Positions 10,960-22,479 of a stretch of 64,000 nucleotides of DNA are shown here, piece after piece. Position 1 is the first letter of the stretch. The number at the start of each line of letters is the position of its first letter. The notes beneath the pieces were generated by a model that had not been told where the DNA came from, did not search any database, and saw nothing but the letters and a program-made list of their open reading frames with translations. Origin of the DNA: Lunularia cruciata (lineage: Eukaryota; Streptophyta; Marchantiopsida; Lunulariales; Lunulariaceae). The stretch covers positions 32,279,493-32,343,492 of the forward strand of contig OX419759.1 in NCBI GenBank assembly GCA_948567375.1. The letters run 5' to 3'. A program made the position numbers and the translations under genes.

Positions 10960-11840
10960 AGGTATGCCCTTCAAGATCGAGTTAATATGGCTAGGGAGTA
11001 CTCTAGTGAGTAGACCGATCTATTGGCTCTCACCAAAGGAGTTGGAGGAGTTGTGAACAACACTTACAGAGTTGTTGGAGAAGGGCTTCATATGACATAG
11101 TACCTCTCCTTGTAGAGCACCGGTACCATTTGTTCCAAAGAAGGATAGAGAACTTCATTTCTATATTGATTACCCATGGGCTCAATAAGCAAACCGTGAA
11201 GAATGCATATCCCTTGCCTTGGATCAATGACCTGCTTGATCAACTAAGTGGAGCACGCTACTTTTCCAAGCTGAATCTTCATAGCAGCTTTTGGCAAATT
11301 CCTATTGAAAGAGAGGATGTGCAAAGACTGCCTTTTGCATACGGTATGGGCATTTTGAGTGGAGAGTTCTACCTTTTGGACTCACTAATGCTCCAACAGT
11401 CTTCATGGATCAGATGCATCGGGTGTTGGAGGGACTATTGCATTGGTCTGTAGTGGTGTTCTTAGATGCTATCTTAATCTATAGCAAGACAGAGGTAGAA
11501 CACATGAATCATGTGCGAGAAGTCCTAAGACGATTATGACAATGGAAATTTTACTACAAGAAGTCAAAGTGTGCCTTTTGGCAGAAGGAGGTTACCTTCT
11601 TGGGTCATTAGATCTCATCAGAGGGGATCAAGATGGAAGAAGAGAAGATCAAGGCCATTACTGATTGGCCTACTCCGAAGGATGCTACAAAAGTATGGGC
11701 ATTCAATGGATTGGCCAATTTTTATTGACAATTCATCCACTAGTATGCTCATGTGGCTGCACCATTGACTGACCTCTTGGGAAAGAACTTGAGTTTCTAG
11801 TGGACCACCAAGCATGAAGAAGCATTCCAAAATTTAAAGC
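10960..11840 (+). pseudogene. A2 reverse transcriptase
   Basis: The order of RT motifs is 'IYWLSPKELEEL', then FYIDY near 11160 (followed by a frameshift in 'DYRGLNKQ'), then 'AYPLPWINDLLDQLSGARYFSKL', then the YxDD-equivalent F-L-D-A at about 11459-11470, then 'FLGH' near 11600. The second catalytic Asp is Ala, which should abolish polymerisation even without the frameshifts. The linker to RNase H follows at 11640-11840. Confidence 0.82.
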
Positions 11841-11842
11841 AT

Positions 11843-12154
11843 ATGGTGTCTTCAAGACCCATTCTTCAACCATATGATCCTCAACTACCTTGTGTGGTTG
11901 ATTTCGATGCTTCTAACTTTGCAATTGGAGTTGTGTTGCAACAAGAATTCCCAGATGGACTACATCCCATTGCCTTTGTGTCTTGCCGACTACATATAGC
12001 TGAAAGAAAGTACTTTGCTCGAGATTGGGAACAACTTGTAATGGTATATGCCACCAAGGTATGGAAGCATAACCTCTTGGGGAAACAAGTGGTCATGCAA
12101 ACTGATCACAAGCCATTGTTGCAGACCTTACACTTGGAACACATGAAGAGTTGA
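11843..12154 (+). pseudogene. A2 RNase H
   Basis: This open stretch of about 103 residues carries the three acidic catalytic positions of Ty3 RNase H: Asp in VVDFDAS (about residue 20), Glu in AERKY (about 53) and Asp in QTDHKPL (about 87). An ATKVWKH segment lies between them. The frame ends at a TGA just after 'LEHMKS', where related copies continue 'SRYHRWEE'. It degrades the RNA strand of the hybrid during reverse transcription. Confidence 0.85.
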
Positions 12155-12256
12155 CATCATTGATGGGAAGAGCAACCCCAATTGTTTGACATCAAACTTG
12201 AGTTCAAACTAGGTTGGTTCCATGTCATCCTTGATGCTCTATCACGATGACCTGAT

Positions 12257-13384
12257 TTGAAGTCTCTTCTTCTCATCATGGCAACAATTACGACGGTGTC
12301 AATTGACCCCAAGGTCCATAACGAGTTTTGGTTAGCTCTACAACAAGATCGCTTCTTCCAAATGATACATGGTCGTCTGACAACAAGTGACAAGGAGTAC
12401 AACACCTTCTATTTCAAGGAAGGCCTTCTATTCTATGCGGACCAGACCTATGTTCCAGCCAAAGATGATCTCCAACTTATGCGCATTCAGGAAGCCCATG
12501 ATTTACCAATAGTTGGTCACATGGGGGTGGATAAGACCTTGAGTACCCTCCAACGCCAATGGTGGTGACCCAACATGACACGAGATGTTTGAGAGTTTGT
12601 TCGATTGTGTGAAAGTTGTCAACGCATTAAGGCCAGTAACCAGAATCTGAGTGGACTCCTTCAGCCACTTCCCATTCCAACTACTCCTTGGGAACATGCG
12701 AGCTTAGAACTCATCACCTCCTTGCCCAAGACACAACAAGATCACAGAGCAATTGTGGTGTTTGTGGATAAGCTTTGTAAGCAAATCCATTTGGCACCAA
12801 CGGTTGATACTATGGATGCTCCAACCTTGGCGCAACTCTACTTCAATAATGTATTCAAACATCATGGGATGCCACATGTATTCATCTCTGACTGTGATCC
12901 TCGCTTCACCGGAAAGTTTTGGCAAGCTCTCTTCTAGATACTTGGCACAAAGCTTGCTTTGTCCACAGCCTATCATCCTCAAACTGATGGACAAACTGAA
13001 CATGCAAATTTCACCTTGGAAGATATGCTTTGTGCCTTCATCAACATTCACCATACCAATTGGGATGAATGTCTTGCAGTTGCGAAGTTTGCATACAACA
13101 ATTCTAAACAGGCAAGCATTGGATTCTCTCCTTTCTTTCTCAATTTTAGCCAAGATCCGCTTGTCCCAGATTCTCTTCTTGCTACTCCTCCGTCTCAAGT
13201 CCCTCATACTTCAACCTTCTTGATCACCATATTTGAATCTCTCCAACAAGCCAAATCTCACCTTGTTGTTGCTCAAAATTTTCAAAAACAATATGCGGAC
13301 CACCATTGTTGTGATCTCACCTTTGAAGTCAGTGATAAAGTTATGCTATCCTCTAGTAATCTACCCCTCCCACTTGATACCTAA
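12257..13384 (+). pseudogene. A2 integrase
   Basis: The N-terminal HHCC zinc domain is visible (H..GH..VDKT..., then C-x2-C in CESCQRI). The core follows. The usual first Asp of the DDE triad appears as Glu in 'SLELITSLP' (A1 has 'SLDLITSLP'). The second Asp is in 'ISDCDPRF', and the Glu is in 'QTDGQTEHAN'. TGA and TAG stops at about 12566 and 12935 split it, and a frame change occurs near 13380. It is collinear with chromovirus integrase and leads into a chromodomain. Confidence 0.85.
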
Positions 13385-13462
13385 GTTTGTAAACTTGCCC
13401 CTAATTGGACAGGACCTTTTGATGTCACCCAAATTATCTCTCTTGTTGTTTATTGACTTGCC

Positions 13463-13744
13463 TTGCCTTGTCATATGCAAATCCATCCTATCTTTCATGT
13501 TTCCAAGTTGAAACCCTTTGTTCCTAACCCCTCTTCTTTCTCCTCTCGAGTCCAACCTCGTCCTTCCCCTATCCCTATCAATGATCATGAGGAGTATGAA
13601 ATTGATCGTATCCTTGCACGTCGCCACATCCAACAAGAATGCCACCAACATACAGAGTACAAGGTCCTTTGGAAAGGGTATCCCCTTCATGATGCCACAT
13701 GGGAACCTCTTTCTCACCTCCAAAATGCACAGACATCCATCTAG
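13463..13744 (+). pseudogene. A2 chromodomain
   Basis: This is the C-terminal tail of the polyprotein. A 'MQIHPIFHVSKLKPF' stretch is followed by a chromodomain of about 50 residues: EYEIDRILARR, then YKVLWKGYPLHDATWEP. The aromatic positions Y, W and W expected for histone-tail binding are present. It would direct integration to particular chromatin and defines the element as a chromovirus. The frame ends at TAG 13742. Confidence 0.88.
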
Positions 13745-13786
13745 GAGTTTGAAGCTTCAATGGCAACGAGGACGTCACAAACTAGC

Positions 13787-13798
13787 GGTGGGGGAATA
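13787..13798 (+). other. A2 polypurine tract
   Basis: The sequence GGTGGGGGAATA lies directly before the 3' LTR start TGTAAC at 13799. This is the position and composition of the plus-strand primer. Confidence 0.75.
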
Positions 13799-14153
13799 TG
13801 TAACAATATGGAGTTTAGCAACGTAGTTAGTAAGGCTAACAAAGTAGAGAATAAGCCAAATTAGCCTAGAATATTCCAAAAGCATCTAGGAAGCTTCTTG
13901 GGAAGTTTCCCAACTAGTTAACTTGCACTCCAAGCAGGTAGCTTCTAGAAGGAAGCTTCTAACTAGCATAGCTTGCATGCCAAGTAGGCGGCTTCTAGAA
14001 GGAAGCTTCTTGAGAAACTTCTCAAGGGCCTTGTATGCTACCTATAAATACCAAAGTTAAAGTCATGCTAGGCATTCAAAATTTTCCCTCATTCAAGTGT
14101 CCCAATGTGAGTTTCCATTCTCCTATTTCTCTCCTTGGTCTTGGTCTCTTACA
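13799..14153 (+). repeat. A2 3' LTR
   Basis: It is 355 bp, collinear with 6731-7139, and lacks short segments of the U3 repeat region. TATAAATA lies at 14043-14050. The end CTTACA is followed at once by A1 RNase H sequence (TCTCTTGG...). Confidence 0.88.
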
Positions 14154-14158
14154 TATTG

Positions 14159-15840
14159 TCTCTTGGAGAAACAACTGATCATGCAAACTGAACACAAACA
14201 TTACATTTGGAGCACATGAAGAGTTGATATCATTGATGGGAGGAATAACTAAAATTGTTTGACATCAAACTTGAGTACAAACCTGGTTGGTTCCATATTA
14301 TCCCTGATGCTCTATCACTGAAATCTAATTTGAAGTCTCTTCCTCTCATCATGACGGCAATTACAACAATATCAATTGACTCCAAAGTCCAAATTGAGTT
14401 CAAGATAACTTTACAACAAGATCCTTTCTTTCAAATGGAACAAGGTCAACTTGTAGCTTGCAACAAGGAATGCAACACTTTCTCCTTCAAGGAAGGTCTT
14501 TATATTTTGTGAGAATTGGATTTATGTTCTAACCAAGGATGATCTTAGACTTGTGCACCAAAAAGAGCCAATGATTTACCAATTATTGGTCACATAAGTG
14601 TGTACAAGATCTTGGGTACCCTCCAACACCAAATGGTGGTAGCTCAACATGGCACAAGATGTTCAAGAGTTTGTCCAATCTTGTGAGAGCTGCCAACACA
14701 ACAAGGACAACAACCAATAACTGAGTGGACCCCTTCAACCATTCCACATTCCATTTGCTCATTGGGAACACGTGAGCTTAGATCTTATCACATCCTTGCC
14801 CAAGACAAAGCAAGGGCACCAAATAATTGTGGTATTTGTGGATAAGCTTAGTAAGCAAATCCATTTGGCACCAAACTTTGATATCATGGATGCTCCAACA
14901 TTGGCATGGATCTACTTTGACAATGTCTTCAAGCATAATGGGATACCTTATACTCATCTTTGACCGTGATTCTTGATTCATAAAAGAGTTTTAGCAAGCA
15001 CACTTTGACACCAAGCTTGCTTTATCCATCGCTTGTCATGCACAAACTGATGGACAAATTGAACATGTAAATTGTATCTTGGAGGATATGCTTTGCCTTT
15101 GTCTACATTCAACATACCAATTAGGATGAATGTCTTGCAATTATGAAGTTCACGTACAATAATTCCAAATAGGTAAACATCAAATTCTCTCCTTTCTTTC
15201 TTAATTTTGGCTAAGATCCACTTGTTTGAGATTCTCTTCTTGCTCCTCCTCCATCTCATGTCCCTCATACTTCTGCCTTCTTGACCACCATATCTCAATC
15301 CCTCCAACAAGCCAAATCTCATCTCCTTTGTTGCTCAAAATGATCAAAAAAAATATGCAAACCACCATTGTCATGATCTCACCTTCCAAGTATATGATAA
15401 GGTCATGCTCTCATCTAGTAACCTACCCCTCCCACTTGATTCCCAAGTCCTTAAACTTACTCCTAATTGGATTGGACTCTTTGACGTCACCCAAATCATT
15501 TCTCTTGTTGCTTATTGACTTGCCTTGCCTTGTCACATGCAAATCCACCTTGTCTTTCATATTTCTAAGTTGAAACCCTTTGTTACTAATCCATTTTATT
15601 TTTCCTCTTGTGTCCAACCTCCTCCTCTTCCTATCCCTTCAATGATCACAAGGAGTATGAAGTTGATTGTATCATTGGGCGTCACCATATTCAACAAGGC
15701 CATTGACAACAAACATAGTACAAGGTCCTTGGAAAGGGTATCCCCTTCATGATGCCACCTAGGAGCCTTCTTCTCATCTATAGAATGCACAAATGGCTTC
15801 TCATCTATAAAATGCACAAATTTGAAGCTTCAATGGTGAC
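14159..15840 (+). pseudogene. A1 RNase H end, integrase and chromodomain
   Basis: It resumes the frame broken at 6730 with the RNase H block around 'MQTEHK'. Integrase follows: an HHCC remnant near 14590-14700, 'MSLDLITSLPKTKQG' with the first Asp retained at about 14778, and a worn second Asp region near 14960. A chromodomain remnant lies at about 15650-15780 (YKVL...GKGYPLHDAT). Stops and single-base shifts recur about every 150-300 bp, more than in A2. Confidence 0.8.
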
Positions 15841-15871
15841 AAGGACATCACCAACTAGCAATGGGTGAATA

Positions 15872-16365
15872 TGTAACAATATGGAGTTTAGCAATGAAGT
15901 TAGTCAAGGTTAAGGGAGTAGAAAATAGGCCAAATTAGCCTAGAATATTCCAGAAATATTTAAGAAGCTACTTGGTATTTCCCAAGTATTGGGTAACGTG
16001 CATGCCAGGTGGTGAATTTTAGGATGAAGCTTTTAGTGAAGCTTCTCGGCTAGCTTAGCTTGCAACCCAAGTAGGTAACTTTTAGAACAAAGCTTCTAAA
16101 AGTTTCCAAATAGCTTAGCTTAGCTTGCATGCAAAGTAAATGGCTTCTAGAAGGAAGCTTCTTGAAAGCTTCTTGGCTAAACTTGGCTTGCATTCCAAGA
16201 AAATGACTCAAGAAAACTTCTTGAGAAGTTTCTTGAGAGCCTTGTTTGCTCCCTATAAATACCAAATCCAAAGCTCATGCTAGGAATTAGGAGTTTTTCC
16301 TCATTCAACTATCCCAATGTGATCTTCCTTTCTCCTACTTTTCTCCTTAGTCTCAGCCTTTTATA
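15872..16365 (+). repeat. A1 3' LTR
   Basis: It starts TGTAACAATATGGAG and ends TTTTATA (TTTTACA in the 5' copy at 3268-3730). TATAAATA lies at 16254-16261, and GAA/TTC-type U3 repeats at 16080-16230. B1 gag begins at once after it. Confidence 0.86.
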
Positions 16366-17640
16366 GTAGACATGTTAAGTGTGGGTACTTGACCAATAAG
16401 GCCCTCACATGGTATGATATTTGGGAATGATCATTGCTGGTGGAAAGAAGAGAGGACGCTTGGATAGCCATGCAAGAAGGACTATTCAAGAATTTCCAAT
16501 GTGTTGATTCTATGCAAATAGACCAAATTAGACTCTGGGAGTTGAAGCAAAAGAATAACTTACAAGAGTACATGGAGGCATTTATTGATCTATAGGTTGT
16601 GATAATCGATATGAGTCTAGCCAAAGCTCTTGAAAATTTCAGAAGGGAAAAAAGACCAGATTTGCCAAGAGGTAATGTACAAAATCCTTACATTGTTTTT
16701 GAAGCCATTGCTTACACTCAAAGAATAGTAGGGGTGCTTGGAGGAGGTGGTCCAAATGCAAAGCTATCAAGCTAAGACACACCATTTTGGTGGACAAGTT
16801 CCTTTGGAATTGTGCAATATTTGGTTCCAAGATGGAAGAGCAAGACCCCTCCAAGGAGATAGAAGATAGGATAAAGAAAGGAAAGAAGGAGTCCCACAAG
16901 GAGAAGAGGCTCAAGTGAACAACAATGTTGTTACAATTGTGGTCAAGTTGGGCACATAACAATCAATTGTTGTGCTTGTCATCCTAGAGGCCCATGGCCT
17001 CCATATAGGTGACCTTTGAACCACATGGAGAGTGAATCAAAGACGAGGATGCTAAAATCACATTAGAAAGCAAAGATTGTTAGTAAATGTACCTTGTGAC
17101 CATACTAGCTCAATGAAGAAGAGTAAAAACATGCGGAGGAAGAAGACAAGTGTGCAAAGGTATAGGAAGACAAACACACAACTTATTATTGTAAGTCCTA
17201 GAAGGAAATCTAGTGAGAGTATTGATGAACTTGGAGCAATAAATAATTTCTTGTCTCTCTCTATTGCAATAAGGTTGGAGATGGAACTAGAGAAAGATGA
17301 GAATGACAAAGTAGAATGCCTAATGGTTAGACAAAGAGGATTGAATCATTACCTAGAAAGGCAATACTCTCTCTAGGAGAGTATCAAGAAGCAATCAAGT
17401 AGCAAGTGATATGGTTAGCTTGTTATGATGCAATATTAGGCATACCATGGATGGAGCACTACAACCTATGGTGGATGGAAAAAGAAAGTAGTGCAAACTA
17501 GTCAGTGGAAGATCTATGGGGTTAAGAAAGATCACAAAGGCAAGAGTCACCTCTTTATATCATAGGGACCACATCTATTAGTTAGACTAATAGATGTTTC
17601 ATGGGTCTCATTAGAGAAGTCCAAAGTGCCCAACACAATG
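16366..17640 (+). pseudogene. B1 gag with zinc knuckle, and protease region
   Basis: The gag capsid part is readable over 16380-16720, with 'ALTWYD', 'LWELKQKNNLQEYMEAF' and an 'RPDLPRGNVQNP' stretch. An intact CX2CX4HX4C knuckle, C-Y-N-C-G-Q-V-G-H-I-T-I-N-C, lies at 16929-16970. The region 17077-17376 is open and basic, then Glu-rich; it probably spans the gag/protease linker. I see no clear D-[ST]-G triad. This is the continuation of 2305-3267. Confidence 0.75.
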
Positions 17641-18701
17641 GAAAATACCATATGTTGCACAACATGTTGCAAAAGGGGTTTCTTGAGCCTAACATATCAC
17701 CATATATGGGGCTCTTGCATTATTTGTGAAGAAGAAGGATGGAACAATACACATGTGCATTGATTATCAAGGACTAAATCATTTAACATTGATGAACAAG
17801 TATACATTACCTTGCATGGATGACTTGTTTGATCAAATCAATGGGGCAAAGCATTTCACCAGGCTTGATCTGCAAAGTAGTTACAACCAAATCAGGATTG
17901 TAGAGGAAGATATACAAAAATGGCTATTCAAACAAGGTATGGTCACTTTGAGTACTTGGTGATGTTATTTGGACTCACCAACACTCTAGCCACTTTCATG
18001 AGTATATTTTTCTCATACTTGGACAAATTTGTTATCATTTTTCTTGATGATATCTTAGAACTATAGCTAGATAATGGTAACGCACAAGTAACATCTACAA
18101 GAAGTTCTCCAGCTTCTATGACAAAATCAATTATATGCCAAAATCTCAAAGTGCAAGTTTGACAAATCTGAAGTAGACTACTTAGGGTATAGAGTAAGTG
18201 CAAAAGAAATCCAAGTGCTTATAAATAAAATAAAGATTATTCAAAAATAAGGCGCTTTAGAAGGTTAGACTCAACTCAAGAGTTTCTTGGGATTGATGGG
18301 GTTTTATCATCAATTTGGCAAGGACTTCTCCAAGATTGCATAGCCTTTGACAACACTATTGGGCAAGGAGAAGAAGTGGATATAAGGAACCGCACAAGAA
18401 TTGGCCTTCTAGGAATTGAAAGATAAATTACTACATGCACCAATCTTGAATGATATGACCCAAAATGTCCAACCAAGTTGGCAATTGATGCATCATGCAG
18501 AACAATATGAGCAGTCTTACAACACGAGTGGCATGACAGATGGCACCCAATTTCATATTTCTCTCATAAGCTATTATTGATAAAACACAAATATCCCACC
18601 ACCAAATGAGAAGAACTGGCCATTGTCTTTGCAACCAAGCATTGGAAGTACTATCTTGGTGAGAAGGCATTTGTAATAGAGATAGACCATAAACATCTAG
18701 T
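17641..18701 (+). pseudogene. B1 RT and RNase H, first part
   Basis: RT motifs in order are 'ALFVKKKDGTIHMCIDYQGLN' (about 17710-17775), 'LPCMDDLFDQINGAKHFTRLDL', and F-L-D-D-I-L near 18030 with both Asp residues intact. The connection text 'FLGLMGFYHQF' follows near 18285. RNase H runs from about 18480 ('IDASCR-'), through 'EELAIVFATKHWKYYLGEKAF' and 'EIDHK', and is cut at 18701 by C1. A TAG follows the FLDD box at about 18065, and frameshifts are present. Confidence 0.8.
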
Positions 18702-21700
18702 TATGAAAACCCAACAAATATCACTTTTGCAGTAATCGTGTAAGTAAAATTTGTTCCCACAAAGATATTGATTGAAAATGTCCAAATACAAAGACAAATA
18801 GTAACAAATGTGGTTCTTCTTAATTTCTTCTTTAGTCTCTCAGGTAGAAACCACACCCAAAAGAGAGTAACAAGTGCTCAATCTTGACAACTTGTCACTA
18901 ATTCACACACTCATAATCATAACATAGTAAATTTTGTCCAAACAAATCTTGATTGTGATGATTGAGATTCTCCCAAAGACGACTACTTCATTGCAAAATG
19001 ACTCTGCCTCAGAATTGTGTTCCGCCCCTCCACTGAAGGCACAACTTCCTTGATTGAAATTGCTTCACATCAACACTACGTTGCACTCATAATTGTAGAA
19101 TACTACCAACACTACAATTCCTCTTAGATCTGTCAAGGCATTGCTCCGATTGCATTTCACTCAGGATCACACACACATAGAGTAAAGATCAAGGGCCGTG
19201 GAATCCAACATCCAACAAGCACACTAACTTGCACTTCAGAATTCTCCAAACACTCACAATTACAAACACACAATTGATACTTGAAATTAAGCTCAAGCGA
19301 CGAGCACTGAAATCAACACTTTGCTTTATGTATCTTCAGAAATTATGAATACTGAACAACATAAAATTGCAAATGCTCCCTTTAAATAGTACAACAATTG
19401 ATAGTTGCTAAGAACTATACCGTTCTACAACAACTCTACAAACTTGTAGATCTCAAATGACAATGCACCTCTTCATATCTGGCTCTTCATATCTCAAAAT
19501 TGTTACTATTCCAATCCAATGTCTACTTCTTCTTTGGCTTCCAAACTTGATGATATTCCTATCACTTCTCCTTCTTTGGATCCATCTTCAACTACCAAAT
19601 TCTTCACCATTTGCACTACTTTGCTTGCTTGCTTGCTACACTTGCTACTTCTGCTACACTTGGACACTTGCACTCCTACTTTTGCTACTTTGGACTTCTT
19701 CTCCTCCTTCACACTACTCCTTATCCTCTCCAACTTTGAGTTCACTAAATCTAATCTGAGACTTACATTGTCTTCTACCTCCAACATCTTTCTATCTACT
19801 CTTTCCCTTAAATAGAAGAATCAGAAGAGTGTTCATATCTACATCTTTCACTCCCTTCTTCCAAGTTTCCTGCACAAGAAATTTCAATTTGTGCAGTCTT
19901 GCTTTCCTTTAGCCTCCGTGCTCAGCATGGCCCAAAGTCTCCCAACAACTTCTCCTATTGATTTTGATGCATACTCTTGAGATTGCTCTACCTTCAACTC
20001 TTCCCAGTACATCTTCAACTTGTCTTCGTACTTAGCAGCAAGCATTTTCTTCTACTTTGCATACTGAGAACTCTATAGCTTAGCACTTCTTACCGAGTCT
20101 CTCAATCTTTCTTCCTCTTAATGTTGGATAGACAACTCTCTCTGCCATGCTTGATCTTTCTCTAATGCACTCTTCTTTAGGCTCTCTAACTCCTGCTACA
20201 TCACTATTGCCATTGTGTTCACATGAATACTTTTGATGCGAGCTTCATTGACCTCCTCTTTCATCTTCACCAACAACATCATCTGCTCCTTCAACTCTTT
20301 GGCTTGACGCTGCATCTCTCTTCTCCGCTTCTCAAAACCCTCTTGCAAATTCTCTAAAGTCTTCTTTTTCAAGATTGTATCCACCCAAAGCTCCTCAACT
20401 TCTTCTTCTCTTTGGATTACACTTTCCTGCAATCCCTTCACTTTGTCTAGCAGGAACTTCACCACCTACAACTCATTCTTCACCTTCCTACAATCTTGCG
20501 GGACTGCCTTTTGTTGCACCTTGAATAGCTCCAACAATGGAATCACAATCTGCATTAAATATTGTACTCCTCCAAAGTTCTCTTTGTCTTTGGCTCTGTC
20601 TTCATACTTTGCCTCTTCCGCTAGCTCCTTCTCCCAAAGTCTTGATCTTCATACTTGCAGTGATATTGCTTCCAAGCTTCCTTCTTCCTTACCGGCTGAA
20701 CTCGGTCCTGCAAGGTCTTCCATTGTTGCTTTTCTTGTCTTTGCCTCTCTTGCAATCTTCCTTCTTTGGCTATACATCCATCTTTTCCATGACCAGTTCT
20801 AAACAAGGATTACCTCTTCCCCCCATATGGTCAATCATTGCATGAAATGCTTCATCTTCTTTTGCTTCAGCCGATTGCTGAACTTCCTCTTCACCATCAC
20901 TCTCACTTTTGGATTCCCCACTTTGTAGTGTGAGCTCCACTTATTTTGAGTCTCTTCCTCTAGAATCTATCTCCCCTTCACACTTTGTTTCTGAAGTCTC
21001 CTCCTTCACCGACTTCTCACCTTGCAGAGTAAGTCTTTGGGTCTTCCATTGTGTGTGAGGCAACATTACCTCTTCGGGTTTAGTCCGCTTCTTCATCTTT
21101 GGACTTCTTCCTTCCACTCCCTTAGTCTGTCCTATTCTGGTAAAGTGATCATCATTGGTTCACAGGTGTGGCATGTAATGCTGCTCCTCTTCATCTGCTT
21201 CTTGTCGTAGATCAGGATGGAAATGTGACACCATGTGATGCCTCTCCTTCGTTGTCAAAAAATTCAATCCAAAGTAGAAGTGTGCTGCAAACGGTGCAAA
21301 ATAATGTGGAGGTGAATTGGTTCTCAAATTGATGATCATTTGCCTCATTTGTTGGTGGAAGCACTTTGCCTAGTTCACCTTCACTCCTACAAACATCTAG
21401 TGGAAGAAGACTACCTACTGCATGTTCACATATGTCATTTGGGTTTGAACATGACCATTATGGCACCTACAATGCTTCATTTAATCAGGTCCAGATAGGA
21501 CTCCTCTTTGCAACCATTGGTAGTACGCGGAGTGAAGAATGAATTTTGGATTTCTATTGTCTCCCCTACAGCATCACACTTCCAATAGAAGGTGATCCTA
21601 GTTGCCCCTCTTGCTTCTTTCCCCACTAAAGTCCAATCCGACTCAGTCCATCGAGCCAGATTTCCTCTTCTCCCCTTGACTTCAGGGCCTTCCTCACAAT

Positions 21701-22429
21701 TATTGGTAGCTATCTATGCCATGAATCCCAAGAAATTGAAATTCTAGTTCCATGCTAAAAATGTAATCCAAAGTCTATTCAAGACCTTGATCCTTGCTAT
21801 GACATCTAACCTCCAAATTGCAAAACTCCTCATTGCAAGTGCGTTCTTGGCCTTCTTTGCCATGATTTGCTCTCTAGTTCTTTGGCACTAAAAGACTATC
21901 CCTTCTCCTAGACACAACACTCTAACCCCTTCTAGACTTTGGAAAATTTCTCTCTCAATTGGCTTCTTGACATGCATTATTGTAGGATGACTACTCAAAG
22001 GAACTGGATATCTATTTGACATATTTGATTTCTCCCTGTGCAATTGCAATTTTATATTACCCCAAAGTGCAATCATTCTTCAATCAATTTCAAAATTGAC
22101 TCCCACTTCTTCTGCATGTTGGTTTCTTGTCATTGTTAAGGCCTTCTTCTCCTGCCTCTGCCATTTCTTGAAGTGTACTTTCTTGCCACGTAGAAAAGTT
22201 GTTACACCATATTTGCATTGGCCTTTGCTTCCTGGTCCAAAGATGCCCTTCTTTGGACTTGTCTCTTCATAACCCCATTCGAGTACTTTTGGTTTCCAAC
22301 TCCAAGTCAACTTCTTTGAGTTTACTCCAAAGACACACCAATCTATTCTTTCCTTTGTAATTTGGCTTTCTTACTTACTTCTCTTCAAAACTCTAACAAA
22401 ATAGAAGAACAGAAAATGTGGGTACCACA
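18702..22429 (-). repeat. C1 3' LTR (left copy)
   Basis: This is 3728 bp, bounded on the left by TATGAAAACCCAACAAATATC (TGTTACAACTCGACAAATATC in the partner) and on the right by GTGGGTACCACA. It is collinear with 28561-34768 after removing the two insertions there. It contains an element-sense, protein-like sequence described separately. LTRs this long are exceptional among plant Ty3 elements. Confidence 0.85.
19506..22310 (-). pseudogene. Coiled-coil protein-like sequence inside C1 left LTR
   Basis: In element sense, open pieces follow each other at 22310-22080, 20806-20621, 20465-20196 and 19787-19506. The 20465-20196 piece is a heptad-rich helix (VKGLQESV, REEEVEEL, MQRQAKELKEQ, KMKEEVNEA). 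The first piece contains 'RGKKVHFKKWQRQEKKAL'. The same pieces recur in the right LTR with mostly conservative differences. No known family is recognised. It may be a captured host or element gene, now broken by stops. Confidence 0.5.
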
Positions 22430-22446
22430 TACTCCCTTCCTCAAAT
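22430..22446 (-). other. C1 polypurine tract
   Basis: Read on minus this is ATTTGAGGAAGGGAGTA, directly before the 3' LTR start TGTGGTACCCAC. It is purine-rich and correctly placed for plus-strand priming. Confidence 0.75.
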
Positions 22447-22479
22447 GTGAGCATCTCCGCAAACACCAACAACCGGTTC

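Larger units (their letters stand above)
6731..14153 (+). mobile_element. A2: best-preserved family A chromovirus
   Basis: The LTRs are 6731-7139 and 13799-14153, each starting TGTAACAATATGGAGTTTAG and ending TTACA. The flanks CATTA (6726-6730) and TATTG (14154-14158) fit an eroded duplication. The host sequence (A1 RNase H) reads straight through once A2 is removed. Internal genes from 9065 to 13744 are gag, protease, RT, RNase H, integrase and chromodomain. A solo C LTR of 1.9 kb at 7155-9064 separates the primer site from gag. It is the longest readable copy here but still has several stops. Confidence 0.9.
3268..16365 (+). mobile_element. A1: Ty3 chromovirus inserted in B1 gag
   Basis: The LTRs are 3268-3730 and 15872-16365, both starting TGTAACAATATGG. 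The flanks ATAGG and GTAGA are a possible worn 5-bp duplication. Internal DNA runs 3731-6730 and resumes at 14159 after the A2 insertion. The gene order is gag, protease, RT, RNase H, integrase, chromodomain. The protease active-site region reads LVDSRS instead of the usual D-[ST]-G. The RT motif is F-L-N-D, so one catalytic Asp is lost. Confidence 0.87.

Noticed and set aside
12704-13207. Minus-strand open stretch of 167 codons
   Set aside because: It lies antisense to the A2 integrase core, which is clearly the coding strand.
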